Below, one piece after another: positions 13,701-27,490 of a stretch of 64,000 bases of DNA (positions within the stretch are counted from its first letter, which is position 1; every line of letters starts with the position of its first letter). Below the pieces are notes generated by a model. It was not told where the DNA came from. It ran no database searches and saw only the letters and a list, made by a program, of their open reading frames with translations. The stretch is from the NCBI GenBank assembly GCA_023078555.1, contig CM041200.1, positions 1,302,001 through 1,366,000 of the forward strand. The letters run 5' to 3'. The DNA is from Ulva prolifera (Eukaryota > Chlorophyta > Ulvophyceae > Ulvales > Ulvaceae). A program made the position numbers and the translations under genes.

Positions 13701-15894
13701 GGTTCATGCAAGAGGTGACAGAGGAGCGACGGCGGCTTGCTGAAGAGCGTACTGTTGCCTGGGCAGAGATGGACCGGATTCACGGTGAAACCGTGAAGGC
13801 ACAGAGCAAGGTAGTCGAGCTGGAGGCCCAGGCAGCGGCAGCACTGTTAGAAACATCAAACTCAAGGGATACAAAGGCAAAATTGGACCTGGACATGCAG
13901 CAGATCAAGGCACAGCTGCGGATGTATGTCTCAATCCATATGTTGTGACAGGATACAGCTCACGTTACAGCAATTCAAGAATTAGGAAGGCGTGTAGGAA
14001 AGACCAGCAACTTGAGGCTGACCAGGCAGCTGTGGAGAGAGAGAGACAAGAACTTCTAAATGATACCCAGGCGCTGCATGATAGCACACAGCAGCTACGG
14101 CAGCTCCGTGATGCCGTGGCGCAGGATAAGCAAGCAGTTCTCGTCGCAATGCGACATTTGGAAGCAGCCCGCGCTGAAATTCAAGAGCAGAAAGCAGCTT
14201 CAGCAGCACAGACTGCTGCAGCAGCCATTGCCGGAAAACAAATTGGCGAGCTCAGGATGAAGCTATCTGAAAAGCGTGCCCAGCTGTCAAACGAGACGGT
14301 CAAGGTTGACCCTTCCTGGAGCTCCTGTCAGAGCGGTTGCGAACTTGTGACGCACGTCTGTGCAACATTCGAGCTTGCCGTACCGAATCGCCCTGCCTTT
14401 CCTGCAGCATGGAAGAGTTCAAGCAGCCTGGCACGCTTTAAGAGAACAGGTGCAGCAGCAGCTTTGTGCCTGGAGCGCAGAGAGTCAAAAGTTGCCAAGC
14501 TTCGCAGCATTGTGGGACGTGCTGGTCTGCATGGAAGATGGGCAAACAGTCAAGGCCGTATTACAGCCTCAGCTGATGCAAGAGTATGTACATCCTGCTG
14601 CGCACAAAGGCTCAGACACGGAAGTGCGACCAGATGTCGGGAAGGAAAACTTTCCAGAAGCGCAGATGTCTTTCTTGACACAAAAGCTCTCTGTATTGGA
14701 GTCGATCATTAAAAAAAGGCGATCTGTGCCACAGCAACAGGTACCCACTTGTGTGACATGTCTCTTTTATGCTCTGATGCTCACTGCAATCATGAAGTAT
14801 CCGTCAAAAACCCTAGCAGCCCTTCAAGCCATCACTATGCAATCTCAAGATACACGTGTGTGACGCAGACTGTGCGCATGGTTCATATATCTACAAGCCG
14901 CATTGAAGATCATTCCCCACATTTGAGCTTGTCCATGTGCATGGATGTGACAGATACAGCAGGTGCACTTGCGTAGACTAGTCCCAGGTTATCCTGTGCT
15001 GGTACAAGGCATTCATCACAGTTCCTGTTGCTTTCGCAACTGTCAATGCAAGGGCTGCTTGGACGCACCCTCGTTCACAAGGCTTTCCAACATCGCAAAG
15101 TTCATGCATCACTTACTGATCTGACCTGAATGAACATTGCAGGACACCAATTTGAAGTTCATGACAGACCTGGGGAAGAAGCACAGAGAGCTGGGGATAT
15201 CTGAAACACTAGCATGGGGAAGGCATGCAGCACTGGTTCCACCTGTGAAAGACTGAATTGTGCTGTGCAAACCGTTTGTCTTCCATTCTCGGACGACGTG
15301 TTCAAGCAATGCAGGCAGATGCAAATGCCAGTGTTCCCTGTACACGTCAGTGGCTCAGCCGGTGGTGCACAGTCCACCCTCATTCAACATCCAAGCCCCA
15401 TGTATACGCCGTACAAGCCTCAGGGCCTGAGGAATACACCCATGAGTGATGCCCCAACACAAGCACCACTGTCAGTGGAAAACATGATACCAGCGAACGA
15501 AGTGGGCTGGCAGCGCTCAGCTGCTGTTGTCAAGCCCAATCCAAGCCAGCACCTCACAGATGGTCCCAGCGAACGAGCTGCCAGCTTACCAAGTGGGTTT
15601 GTGCCATTGCAGCCAGTGAGTACAACGGAGGTGGGCATCAACAGTTGCGAAATTGCAACATAGTGTAGGATTACAGAACATAATTCCGAACCATTGACAT
15701 GCTTGCAGGATTCATTCAGCTACAGAGGATCACTGGAGCAGTCAAGAGCAAGCAAGCGTCAGTCCCCGTCCGCTTCACACAACGTGGAGTCGGCTACAAG
15801 TCAGGATCACATGTCACAAGACCAACAGGAGTCCCCGTGCACAGAATCCTGCCGGAATCAGGCCCAGGATAGGGAAGTGCATGTGCACGCATGA
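10786..15894 (+). CDS. Long coiled-coil protein with acidic N-terminus (possibly FBF1-like)
   Basis: A multi-exon gene whose frames carry on through GT-AG junctions. The ATG at 10786 gives GFAGLAGILDSSSEEEDDG, a short hydrophobic plus acidic motif. A disordered, proline/serine-rich part follows (about 10974-12350) in which DIPAPQ occurs twice, the second after DSDSEE. From about 12350 to 15250 the product is almost entirely heptad-type coiled coil rich in A, E, R and Q (for example VTEERRRLAEERTVAWAEM). The frame continues after 15239 by splicing to 15316 and again to 15709, and ends at 15894. The layout of disordered N-terminus plus long coiled coil matches centrosomal or transition-fibre proteins such as FBF1, but I cannot prove homology. 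It is head-to-head with a ciliary dynein gene. Some internal exon borders (13035-13400, 14280-14640) are unsettled. Confidence 0.7.
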
Positions 15895-15940
15895 TGTGAC
15901 CACGTTGCAAAATTTTGATCGGTTCTGGGAGAAGCGACGC

Positions 15941-18581
<2,641 letters not shown>

Positions 18582-21500
18582 TCATGAGGTTTTTACAATC
18601 GGTGGTGCTTTACTTCGTTCTGCCATGATGACAGCTTGAGCTCCACTCAAGCGTGCAAGTGGAACGCGGGCAGTGCCGCAAGACACGTAGTCAACACCGA
18701 CTGACGAGAGATATGCAATAGAAGACGGGTCACCGCCGTGTTCTCCACTCAGCCCCACTTTTAAGCTCGCGTTCGCTGCACGCCCTCGTAGAATGGCTGA
18801 TTCTATCAACGACCCGACGCCCTCCGTATCTAAGACCTGCACGCTTCGCACGAATATGAGCAACGCAGACTTCCTGGTGAATTGCATATTGCGGTAACAA
18901 CGTGGTTGTGCAGCACCACAGATTAAAAGCCCTACCTGGAATGGGTCCGCTGGCATTATCTTATCAGCTATATACATGTTCAGAAAGTTGCTGGTGTCAT
19001 CCCTAGACAAGCCATACGTCATCCTGCATTGAATCAAAAGCTTGCAGCCAAAGGAAAACTTCATCTCTGTTGCGTGCTGGCCAGCTACTATAAATGGCAA
19101 CCAACTTGGAGAAGTACTTCATGGTTGTGCGGCGCACACACGTACCAGAGTATGGCATGTTTGAGTGGACATACTGCGTTAAATCATTGGTGCCAAGAGA
19201 GAAGAAGTCCGCATGTGCTGCAAGTTCTCCTGCCAGCAGTGCTGCGCGAGGTGTCTCAATCATGGAACCAGTTTGATACTGCAAATCTGAATCCATTGCC
19301 TCCAAGGTCTCTTGAGCAACTTCTCGAATTAGCTGTGCTTGATGCTTGTACTCAGCCACAGTGCTCACCAGCGGCACCATGAAATGTGGCCGCACAGTGA
19401 CTCCAGCGTCTTGAGCAGCACATGCAGCCATCACGACTGCTCTGACCTGCATATCATCGAAGACAACTTGCCAGCTATAGCAGTGTACACCCCTCATCCT
19501 GCACAGGCCAATCTGCAGCTTCCACACAGATCAGACTCAGCCAGCCCACCTGAGCACGTGGAATTTCAGGATACGCAATCCCAAGACGACACCCTCGAAA
19601 TCCCAGCATGGGGTTGGCTTCCTGCATCTCCTGAATGCTGAGTCTGAGGCTGTCAAGGCTGGTCCCCAGATCCTCGGCAAGCCGAAGCAGCGCTGTGGCA
19701 TCGTCTGCGGCCGGTAGGAACTCCTGCAAGGGCGGGTCCAGCAGCCTCACAACCACCGGCAGGCCATCCATGGCCTTGAACATTTCAATAAGGTCCTCCC
19801 GCTGGAAGTCCTCGATCGGTGCCAGCGCAGCTTCCCGATCCTCCGATGTTCGGGCCAGCACCATGCGCCTGACTGCCGCCACCCGCTCGTCACTCGCAAA
19901 AAGCATATGCTCCGTGCGCACTAGTCCGATGCCCTGCGCCCCGTTGTCCCTGGCCTGCAACCACCAGCCCGATGCAGCACCAGGACACCATTGATGTGCA
20001 TGTGCAGTGCAGCAGGGGCAATGCGCACCAGCTGAGCCTCAGCAGGGGAGTCTGCGTTGGCCAGAACACCGAGTGTGCGGTACTCATCCACCCAGGACAG
20101 GAGGCGCTGTATCGGGCCCTTGAGCCGCGTTGGCGCCAACGGCACAGCGCCCATGATGACCTCGCCGGTGGTGCCGTTCACAGACAGCACGTCACCTGCG
20201 CGGATGCGGTGGTCCCCGAGAGTCGCACTCTCGGCTGCCTCGTCCACCACCAGCGCAGAGCAGCCTGTGACGCACGGCTTGCCCCAGCCTCGAGCTGCGA
20301 CAGCGGCTTGACTGCGCATGCTGCCGAGCTGTGTTACAAGCCCCTGGGCACTGTGCATGCCCTTCAAGTCGTCTGGGACAACGTCTTGCCGCAGCAGGAT
20401 CACCGGCTCCCCTGCAGCCGCCCAGCGTGCGCACGTGTCCGGGTCGAATGCCACCTTCCCCACTGCAACGCACATCATGCCGGGCTCAAGATCCAATGGT
20501 GCACGGCTCACATGCCTGGCTCCTGCGCAGCAGGGCAGGTCCAGCCCGCGGGCAAGTAGCAGCAACGTTGCACTGCCCTCATGCAGAACGCCTGTGCAGA
20601 CCAACGATAACACAGCCGGTGGTAAGGAGCGCACCCGCAGCACCAGGAGAAGCAGAGACGCCTTGTCCAATGACACGGTCCGCATACGAGAGCGCGCTAG
20701 CAAATTGGGGCTGCAAGAGCTGCTCAAGGTGGCGGGGCTCCACCATCATTATGGCATCTGGGATGCCCACTAGACCGGCATCTACAAAGTCACATGCGAT
20801 GGTCGCAGCTGCAGCACCCGTACGCTTGCCGCTGCGGCACTGTAGCATGAAGAGAGACTCCTCTTGTACTGTGAACTCCACATCCTGCAGGCTTTCGCAC
20901 ATCGTATACGCATACGCACACGGGTGCTCAGAAGTCCAGACAGGACGATCCACATACTGGGACCTCAGGTGGCAGTCAGAGGTGATGCGGGCACCTGCAT
21001 ATCTTTGTATTCTCGTTCAAGGATCTCACAGTTCTTCTGCAGTTGCTTGTATGCTGCAGGCAAGTCACTGCGCATCTGCTCGATGCTGCTGGGCTTGCGC
21101 ATGCCAGCGGCAACATCCTCACCCTGAGCGTTGACTAGGTACTCTGCAGCTGATGAGGCTCTGGAACTGCCAAGAGCCGGACGCTCTCGTTACAGGCTTT
21201 ACACAGGCTTGTGAGATGCAAATCTATGGCTCAATTCTTTGCACAGAGCATAGGCATGCATGGCAGCAGAAGCAGTCAGGCTCGGGAAGAAGGATGATGC
21301 GGGGGAACCTGCTCGCGTCACTAAACACAGCCTTTCGCAGGAACATATTCTTTTACAAGCCTCTATAGTTGGAGAGCTACAGTGGAGGGCACGAATGTGG
21401 CAAAACAGGCTGCCAGCAATGAGATGATGCACACCGCCATATAGAGCATTCCTGCCGGTGCTCGGGTTCCGTGTGAAGCACACGCCCGTCCCAGAGCTCT

Positions 21501-23025
21501 CACCTAAGTTCCCAAACACCATGGCCTGAACAGCAGCATGATGTGGTAGTGCTGGTCACAGCACTAGCAAATAAAGACTCCGAGACTGTGCGGGGGGGTG
21601 TCTGAGGCATCGTGGCGGACCTGCACTGTCACAGCTGTGCCTGCGAGGCCCTCGATGCCACTCATCTGACGGTACAGTGTGGCCTGCTCTGACTCCCAGG
21701 AGTTGAAGGCAGCTTGTACTGCAAGCTTTAGCTGCTCCTCTGGGTTGTTGGGAAACTCGTGGCCATGCGAGCGGTATACATTCTTGTACCTGGTCACGAC
21801 CTCTTTCAACTGTTCAGCAGACAGCTGCATGTCGTCCAGCACACCGGCTTGCTCCTGCAAAACAGCACACATGCCACGGCCTTGCAGAGGCACAGCTGTA
21901 GCAGGCCGGATACGCAGTTAATGGAAATGAGAAGCTGTCACGCAATCTTGCTCGGTGTGGTTGCATTGGCAGGCGTGCACCTCAACCAGTTCTAGTTCTT
22001 GCTCAAATACTGAGCTGGCCATGCCAAGAACAAGGATGCCAAACATTCCTAGGAATCTCCTGTACGAGTCCCAAGCAAATCGCTCCCCCGCCTTGGAAGC
22101 AAGAGCTTGCACCACTTCATCGTTCATGCCCACGTTCAAAACCGTGTCCATCAAACCTGGCATAGACACCTGCAAAGTGGCAAGCCAAGCGCATCAGCAC
22201 CGACTTGCCGGAGCAGGTGCTATGTACGCTGAATGTTGATCACGCACACCTCGGCTCCAGATCTCACTGAGACGAGAAGTGGGTTCTGTTCATCGCCGAA
22301 GCCAGCACCCATTGATTCCTCTACGGTCCGTAGACCAGACATGGCTTCACACCAAATATGCTCAGGTACTTGTTGGCCTGCATCTGCTCAGGGTTGCGCG
22401 GGGGAAGCCCATCGACTTCCTCATTTATGGTTTCACATAAGCAGGCGAGCATGTCACCGAGCACAGGCATGGGTGCTGGGGACAATCACCTGCCTGGTGA
22501 AACTCAGCACATGCTGTTGTAGTCACTGTGAACCCTGGGGGTACACTCAGACCAAATCTGCTCATGTCTGCAAGGTTCTTACCCTTCCCACCCAACAGCT
22601 GTTCCGACGGACCTCCATCTTCCGAACTATTCCCAGCCAGGGGGCCACTTCCGAAGGCGTACACACTCTGCAATGCCTCGACATGTTATTTATATGGAAT
22701 CTACCTGAATCATTCTGGGGTTGCCTTGACCCACGCTGTGACAGACATCGATTGAATATGTCATCGGAAATAGCCGCACCGGACGCTGGGATAGTTCCTT
22801 CGTAACGGATTCAGTAGCCGAGCTTGCCACAACGTGCAGTCTGTGCAACAGGGACCAATCTCGCTTCCTGCGATTGCGGAAGGGTGATCCTCTGCATTCT
22901 CCTGCGGCTACCTTGGCGCTGCACAAGCGCCATACGGGCGTGCAACAGGACGGGCGGATCGGGCCTGTCGGCTGCAGACACGACCTCAACATTGAATCAC
23001 GAACAGATGCGCTGCTCAACTTCAT
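18582..23025 (-). CDS. Pyruvate phosphate dikinase-like protein lacking catalytic His and Cys
   Basis: PPDK normally interconverts pyruvate + ATP + Pi and PEP + AMP + PPi using a swivelling phosphohistidine domain. Exon 1 (23025-22705) is a 107-residue extension rich in S and R, suggesting a plastid transit peptide. Next come [20 protein letters not shown] and MPGLMDT of the ATP-grasp part, NPSTG near 21430, and the PEP/pyruvate barrel with [36 protein letters not shown] and LGTNDLTQ. The stop is at 18582. Key sites are changed. The usual GGMTSHAAVVARG reads [13 protein letters not shown] at about 20320-20285, so the catalytic His is Gln and the regulatory Thr is Arg. GICGEHGGDP reads [11 protein letters not shown] at about 18760-18730, so the catalytic Cys is Ser. 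No frameshift or internal stop was seen in the stretches I read. ATP- and PEP-binding motifs persist, so a regulatory or binding role is possible. Confidence 0.92.
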
Positions 23026-24315
23026 GCCGACATACTACCATAGCACCCTAGACTGCATGGCCCACGCTGCGCATCTAGGTCCAACAATGTCTGGTAACAA
23101 GGCGTACAAATCCTGAATTGATTTGTCATCCCCCAAACGCTCGCTGCGTCGGTTCCGTAAAAACTGTGAATACTTTTCAAATTTAGGCTTGCCGAAAGTG
23201 TGAGGAACGTTGGCCGAGTGAATTCACCCCGATCGCATGGATGACGTGTACACCATGCACTGTCACTGGCGCACTACTCGTGCTATGTACAAATGGGCCC
23301 AGGCAACAATTTGCAATCACAGTCACATGGGTCAAAAGGCGTTACATGGGTGCAGCTCAACGCTAAAGATATTGCAAATTAGCGGCGAGGCGGACTTGTT
23401 CCAAACGGAATTAATAAACCTATTGATGATTGACAGATAGCTTTTGCGTATCGGACTCATGCACTATCTGAGCACACGCTGCACTCCACTTGGAGGTTAA
23501 TCCTCGATAAACGCAAGGCCCGCGTTGTCTGTATCCGTTTGAGGTCTTCATTGATGACTAAGGCCTTCGTTGATCACAGCTGCCCGCTTGATACAGCGGC
23601 AATTTTCGATTTTTGACGACTGGTCCCCACCGAGATGCCACGCTCTCCTGAGGTGGCGCATTTTTCTATGTGTAGGACGACTGGAGTCTAGCGGGGGGGA
23701 CAAGGGGAGGCAGGGATGACCGTGCTGCGGAGGGAGGAGGCATTCGGTGCGTTTAATTGAACTTGTGGTGCGGCGCAGGGTGCTTGAGTGGCGGGATGAG
23801 CTGTCATGGCGGTGCAACCTGCAACCCCAAAGGCCCTGCATGCACACATCCTGCAGTTTCGGACAGGGAGAGCCCAGATGGTGGCGGCTGCAGAAATGGC
23901 AGCCAGGGTAAGGTGATTACCCTCGATACATGCCAATTCCCAGGACGGCGCATCGAGGCGCAGCCTTGTCAACAGGTAGTTATCATTTCATGGGTTGGTA
24001 TGCATGGCCTCCTGGGTAGTGTGCCACGGCTTACACAGGAAAACTCACCGCCCGGATTAGATTCTACCCGGCATGTGCCAACTTGGGATGCCGACCATAT
24101 AACCATGCAATCGGTCCAGCCTGACTGCCGTACGTCATTATCTCTCATCCGTGCACACGCACACCCTCCCAACAACTACTTCATACTTGCAACACCACAA
24201 ATTGTGCGCTTCCCTTGAGGCTCAACTCAAGGAACTTATGAAGAATGTCAACTTGATACTTTATTCAGAGCCATAGCTATGGTATCAGATATGGACATAT
24301 GTGTACAACCCAGCT
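23026..24315. other. Intergenic region upstream of PPDK-like gene
   Basis: 1.3 kb between the ATG of the PPDK-like gene and the stop of the glycosyltransferase gene, both transcribed leftward. It should hold the PPDK-like promoter. No gene or repeat was recognised; open frames are short. Confidence 0.5.
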
Positions 24316-26698
24316 TCAGTAAACGGGCACAGGGACAGCTTGCACGACGTGCGTCTTGAACTCCTGCTCCTCCTCTACCTCTTGAATTTTCAGCTTCATC
24401 AGAACCAGCGGTGTCGTCACTGCATCCCAGCCGCCCTGGGCTGAGGCTGTGGATGCATGAGGCACATGGAGCACAAAGTGGCCGGGTAGCAGCCGCCATC
24501 TGAACCCCCACATTGCCATGTGAGTGAGCTGCTCCACCTTGTTCTGGCCGCGCCCACGAAAACGCTCATCGTACCGAGGCAAGGCGTCGCTCAGCGCGAT
24601 GACGTACGGCTCACACGGGTTGGAATACTCCATCGGCAGCATGGCTTCCGGTGTCTCACTTTGCAGCCATGTCAGCCATGAGTAGCATCCGTGCCCGGGG
24701 AAAAACTGCATGCCAATTGTGACGTGACCAAGATCATGCTCACCTGAATGTGCTGTCGTAAAATGTTGGCTACACAGCAATGCGTCCGCTTTGCTTTGAG
24801 CAGCATATTACCAAAAAATATTGCAATCAGCTGTTAAAGGCGTGCTATGATGAAGTGCCTCAATGTGGGATGCATTTCAAAGAATCCAATGTCTTGCCAG
24901 CCAAAGGCTGTCACAGTCGGCCACATACTCTGAAATTGGTGGCTGCAATTGAAGGTCACATAGAAACCGATGGAAGCTTGATTCTCGCCTCCTAAGCCAT
25001 CTATGAAACGAGACTGCACAATGTCCGCTGGCTGCTGGCGCGCACCTGCTTGCGATGGAATATATCCACAACAGTCTCTTTCTGAAGCATAGTTCGCAGC
25101 ATATCAAACGTGCGTGGCAGCGCCATGTCATTTACGATCTCACAGCCCTCGCTTTTTCTGCATGGTGCCTTCCATGGCGTAGCTTTGGGTGACTGGCGTC
25201 CCTTTCCCTCTGCTGCCAGGCGCTCAAATGCAGGGACCACTAGAGCCTCTCTGTCACCATCCTCTAGAAACGCAGACCTCATGCGGCGCAGCTCTGTCTT
25301 CCACTTCCCTGCTACCAGCTCCTGATGCAGATTTGGCGTGGGCAGAAAGTCGATGTCATTGAGGAATACAAATGCCCCGGACGGCACCTGGATGACATTC
25401 AGCAAACCCTTTCCTGCTTTCCCAAACAATGATGATCTCGCAGCTGCCTGATCAGCAGGACTTACGGGAGTGCACACTACACAGTTTGATTACGCCACAT
25501 AGCTCCCATGACTGAACTCAGATGTACAATGAACTGAAGATGCAGAGAGTTGCACAGAGATAATCGGCCCCCTAATGTCCTCCTTAGCAGCACGAATAGG
25601 ACACTATCACACAGCAGGGAGCCTCAACATGAACTCACAAGACAATTCAGGTGGGATGAGCACCCGACTCCATGCGAGATTTCGCAAAGCGTTGACCGGG
25701 TAGAACTGTGCATATTCCTGTTGCCAGGGCTGGGATCCGACTGGCACATCGTGATAGAGACTGCGGGGATGGAAGTGCCAGGCTGGGAGCAATGCTGGAC
25801 CGCCTCCGGGATCGGTAACAGGAGGCATTTCAGTGATTAACAATGAACGGCTGAAGCGCCGCAAGATATAGCTTGGGGTCCGTGGCTTTCCATAATCTGT
25901 AGCTTGGCCAAGATTTGTCACAAACTCCGACGTAGCCCTGGTGTGCCCACCCTGAATCTCGTGCGGCTCAGATGCTGGCACCTTGCACGAAGCATGGTCG
26001 AGGGGGGACACAGCGAACATCAATGAGACAGACACTGCAGGTGCCGCTCCTGGCGCAGGCCAGATACGCTGAATCTGCTGCTCCAGGTACTCGGTCACTT
26101 GCTGAGCGCACAGTGATCCTTCTGCAGAGTCTGCAAGGTACTCAATGTATATGGTCAAGGCCACTGGTCCGCCCCATTCCTTCATTACCAACTGCAGTGC
26201 CACTAGCCTGCATGCTGGCACACTGATATCATGTTGGACGCAATCACAGTGCAAGTCAAGAATCAAAGTCAGACGCCTGAAGTAAGGAGCAACTTGTGAG
26301 ATGGAGTGATGTTGCTGCTTGCAACCCGGATGCATTGTATGTATGCACTGTTTCAGCTGTTTGCGCACTATGATCACACATGCCCAGAATCTTTTGCAGC
26401 TCTGGAGTCCACAGCTGCTCGAGCATCACATCTTGCTCGTGTCAGCACATGTGCTCGGCGCGTGGGCCCCATGCGGCACACGGACTGGGTTGCAGGTTTC
26501 GCCAGACTGCTTCTTTGACAGGCGGCACAATGATGGAGCACCTGGAAACTGTAGCTTGAGTGACCATGACCACCACAGGATCCATTGAAGCCTTCTTTGC
26601 CAGCTCATTCCACCCTACTTCAACAACTCCGGGCCACCGCTCATACTGGACGTTATGAATGTTCTCGTCCACCCATTTAATGTAGTCTGGATTATACA
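24316..26698 (-). CDS. Glycosyltransferase family 49 (LARGE C-terminal/B4GAT1-like), 5' end unresolved
   Basis: Probably a Golgi type II glycosyltransferase adding glucuronic acid or related sugars to glycans. Readable exons are 26698-26542 (VVVMVTQATVSR), 26276 to about 25645 (LVMKEWGGPVALTIYIEYL, then YPVNALRNLAW), one beginning about 25476 with FLNDIDFLPTPNLHQEL (the DID is a candidate metal-binding DxD), and a 3' exon with PYVIALSDALPRYDERFRGRGQNKV and LLPGHFVLHVPH. These are the successive conserved blocks of GT49: start of the nucleotide-sugar fold, YPxNxLRN, DxDFLP, and the D-E-R-F/N-K/H-x-P-H end. Stop at 24318. The upstream exon with the membrane anchor was not located. Donor specificity cannot be read from sequence. 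Confidence 0.8.
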
Positions 26699-26974
26699 CT
26701 GCACAAACAGCAAGCATCTCTGTCAAGCTGCCAACGGAGCATGAAAGGTCCTATTCGTTCAGATTCAGACTGCATAAATTGGTGAATTACAGCAGGTACC
26801 GGGATGCACTGTGCCAAGTGCGTGCATGTAGGGATGTGCTGCAAGACGAACGATAAATTGGCACCATCTTTCGGCTGCTTCACAGCTCGTAAAACAATTT
26901 GTCACGGTGTTGACAGTCCCTGTCAGATTTTTCATATGGAGTGAGGCAGGCCATGTATTACACCTGTTGCAAGC
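26699..26974. other. 5' region of the GT49 gene
   Basis: An open minus-strand frame here (about 26883-26699) could include a further 5' exon of the glycosyltransferase. I could not define its splice sites and found no signal-anchor, so it is left as undetermined. Confidence 0.3.
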
Positions 26975-27225
26975 ACATGTCCAATGGGTTGAGGACGGTA
27001 TAAAAGCTAACCCCTTCTGTTTCAGGAGGTCGTGGGTTCGACAGTGCGCTTGGGGGAATCAAAACGGCCATACGTGACCACCTTGCTTAGCACAGGAGGA
27101 GGCCCTGTTAGTTGTGTACAGTCATCTGAGGGGGGTTTCCAGGTGGTTTACCCCTTCAGCATACGTGGTCCCGTTAACTCAACGTACAATAGGATACGGC
27201 TCAGGAAATTCAGTTCTAATTTATA
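26975..27225 (+). mobile_element. tRNA-derived SINE copy 1
   Basis: Non-coding retroelement about 250 bases long, one of three copies. The 5' part resembles a tRNA: an A-box-like TGTCCAATGG near 26978 and a B-box GGGTTCGA near 27034-27041, the right distance apart for an internal Pol III promoter. The body (TGAGGGGGGTTTCCAGGTGG and following) is shared with the copies near 46.4 kb and 61.4 kb. Flanking target-site duplications were not established. Confidence 0.7.
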
Positions 27226-27240
27226 CATGTATCATGCATA

Positions 27241-27490
27241 CATGCATGCAATCCTTGCAATGGTGAATGGCTGCGTTGTGAACTCGTGCCCGGCCTAGTG
27301 CCATGAATGAGTGGGTGGGTTTGCAAGTGGATTCCGAGAACTGGTTGCATGCCCGGCTTCTGTCCTTTGTAAAAACATGGAATTCTTGCGATGGTGAATG
27401 AGTAGTCTAGTATAGACGCTTGCCTCCTGCGGTTGTACCTGCGATCATGCCCGGCCTCTATCCTGTGTAAGTACATACATGCAATTCACC
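27241..27490. repeat. Imperfect direct repeat units
   Basis: Short blocks recur in changed form: TTGCAATGGTGAATG and TTGCGATGGTGAATG, and three occurrences of CATGCCCGGC or TGCCCGGCC followed by TCTGTCCT or similar. They lie directly 3' of the SINE and look like two or three decayed units of an unidentified repeat. Confidence 0.4.

Noticed and set aside
18582-23025. Reading the PPDK-like gene as a broken pseudogene
   Set aside because: No frameshift or internal stop was seen in the blocks I could follow, and most functional motifs persist. Missense loss of catalytic residues alone does not make it a pseudogene.
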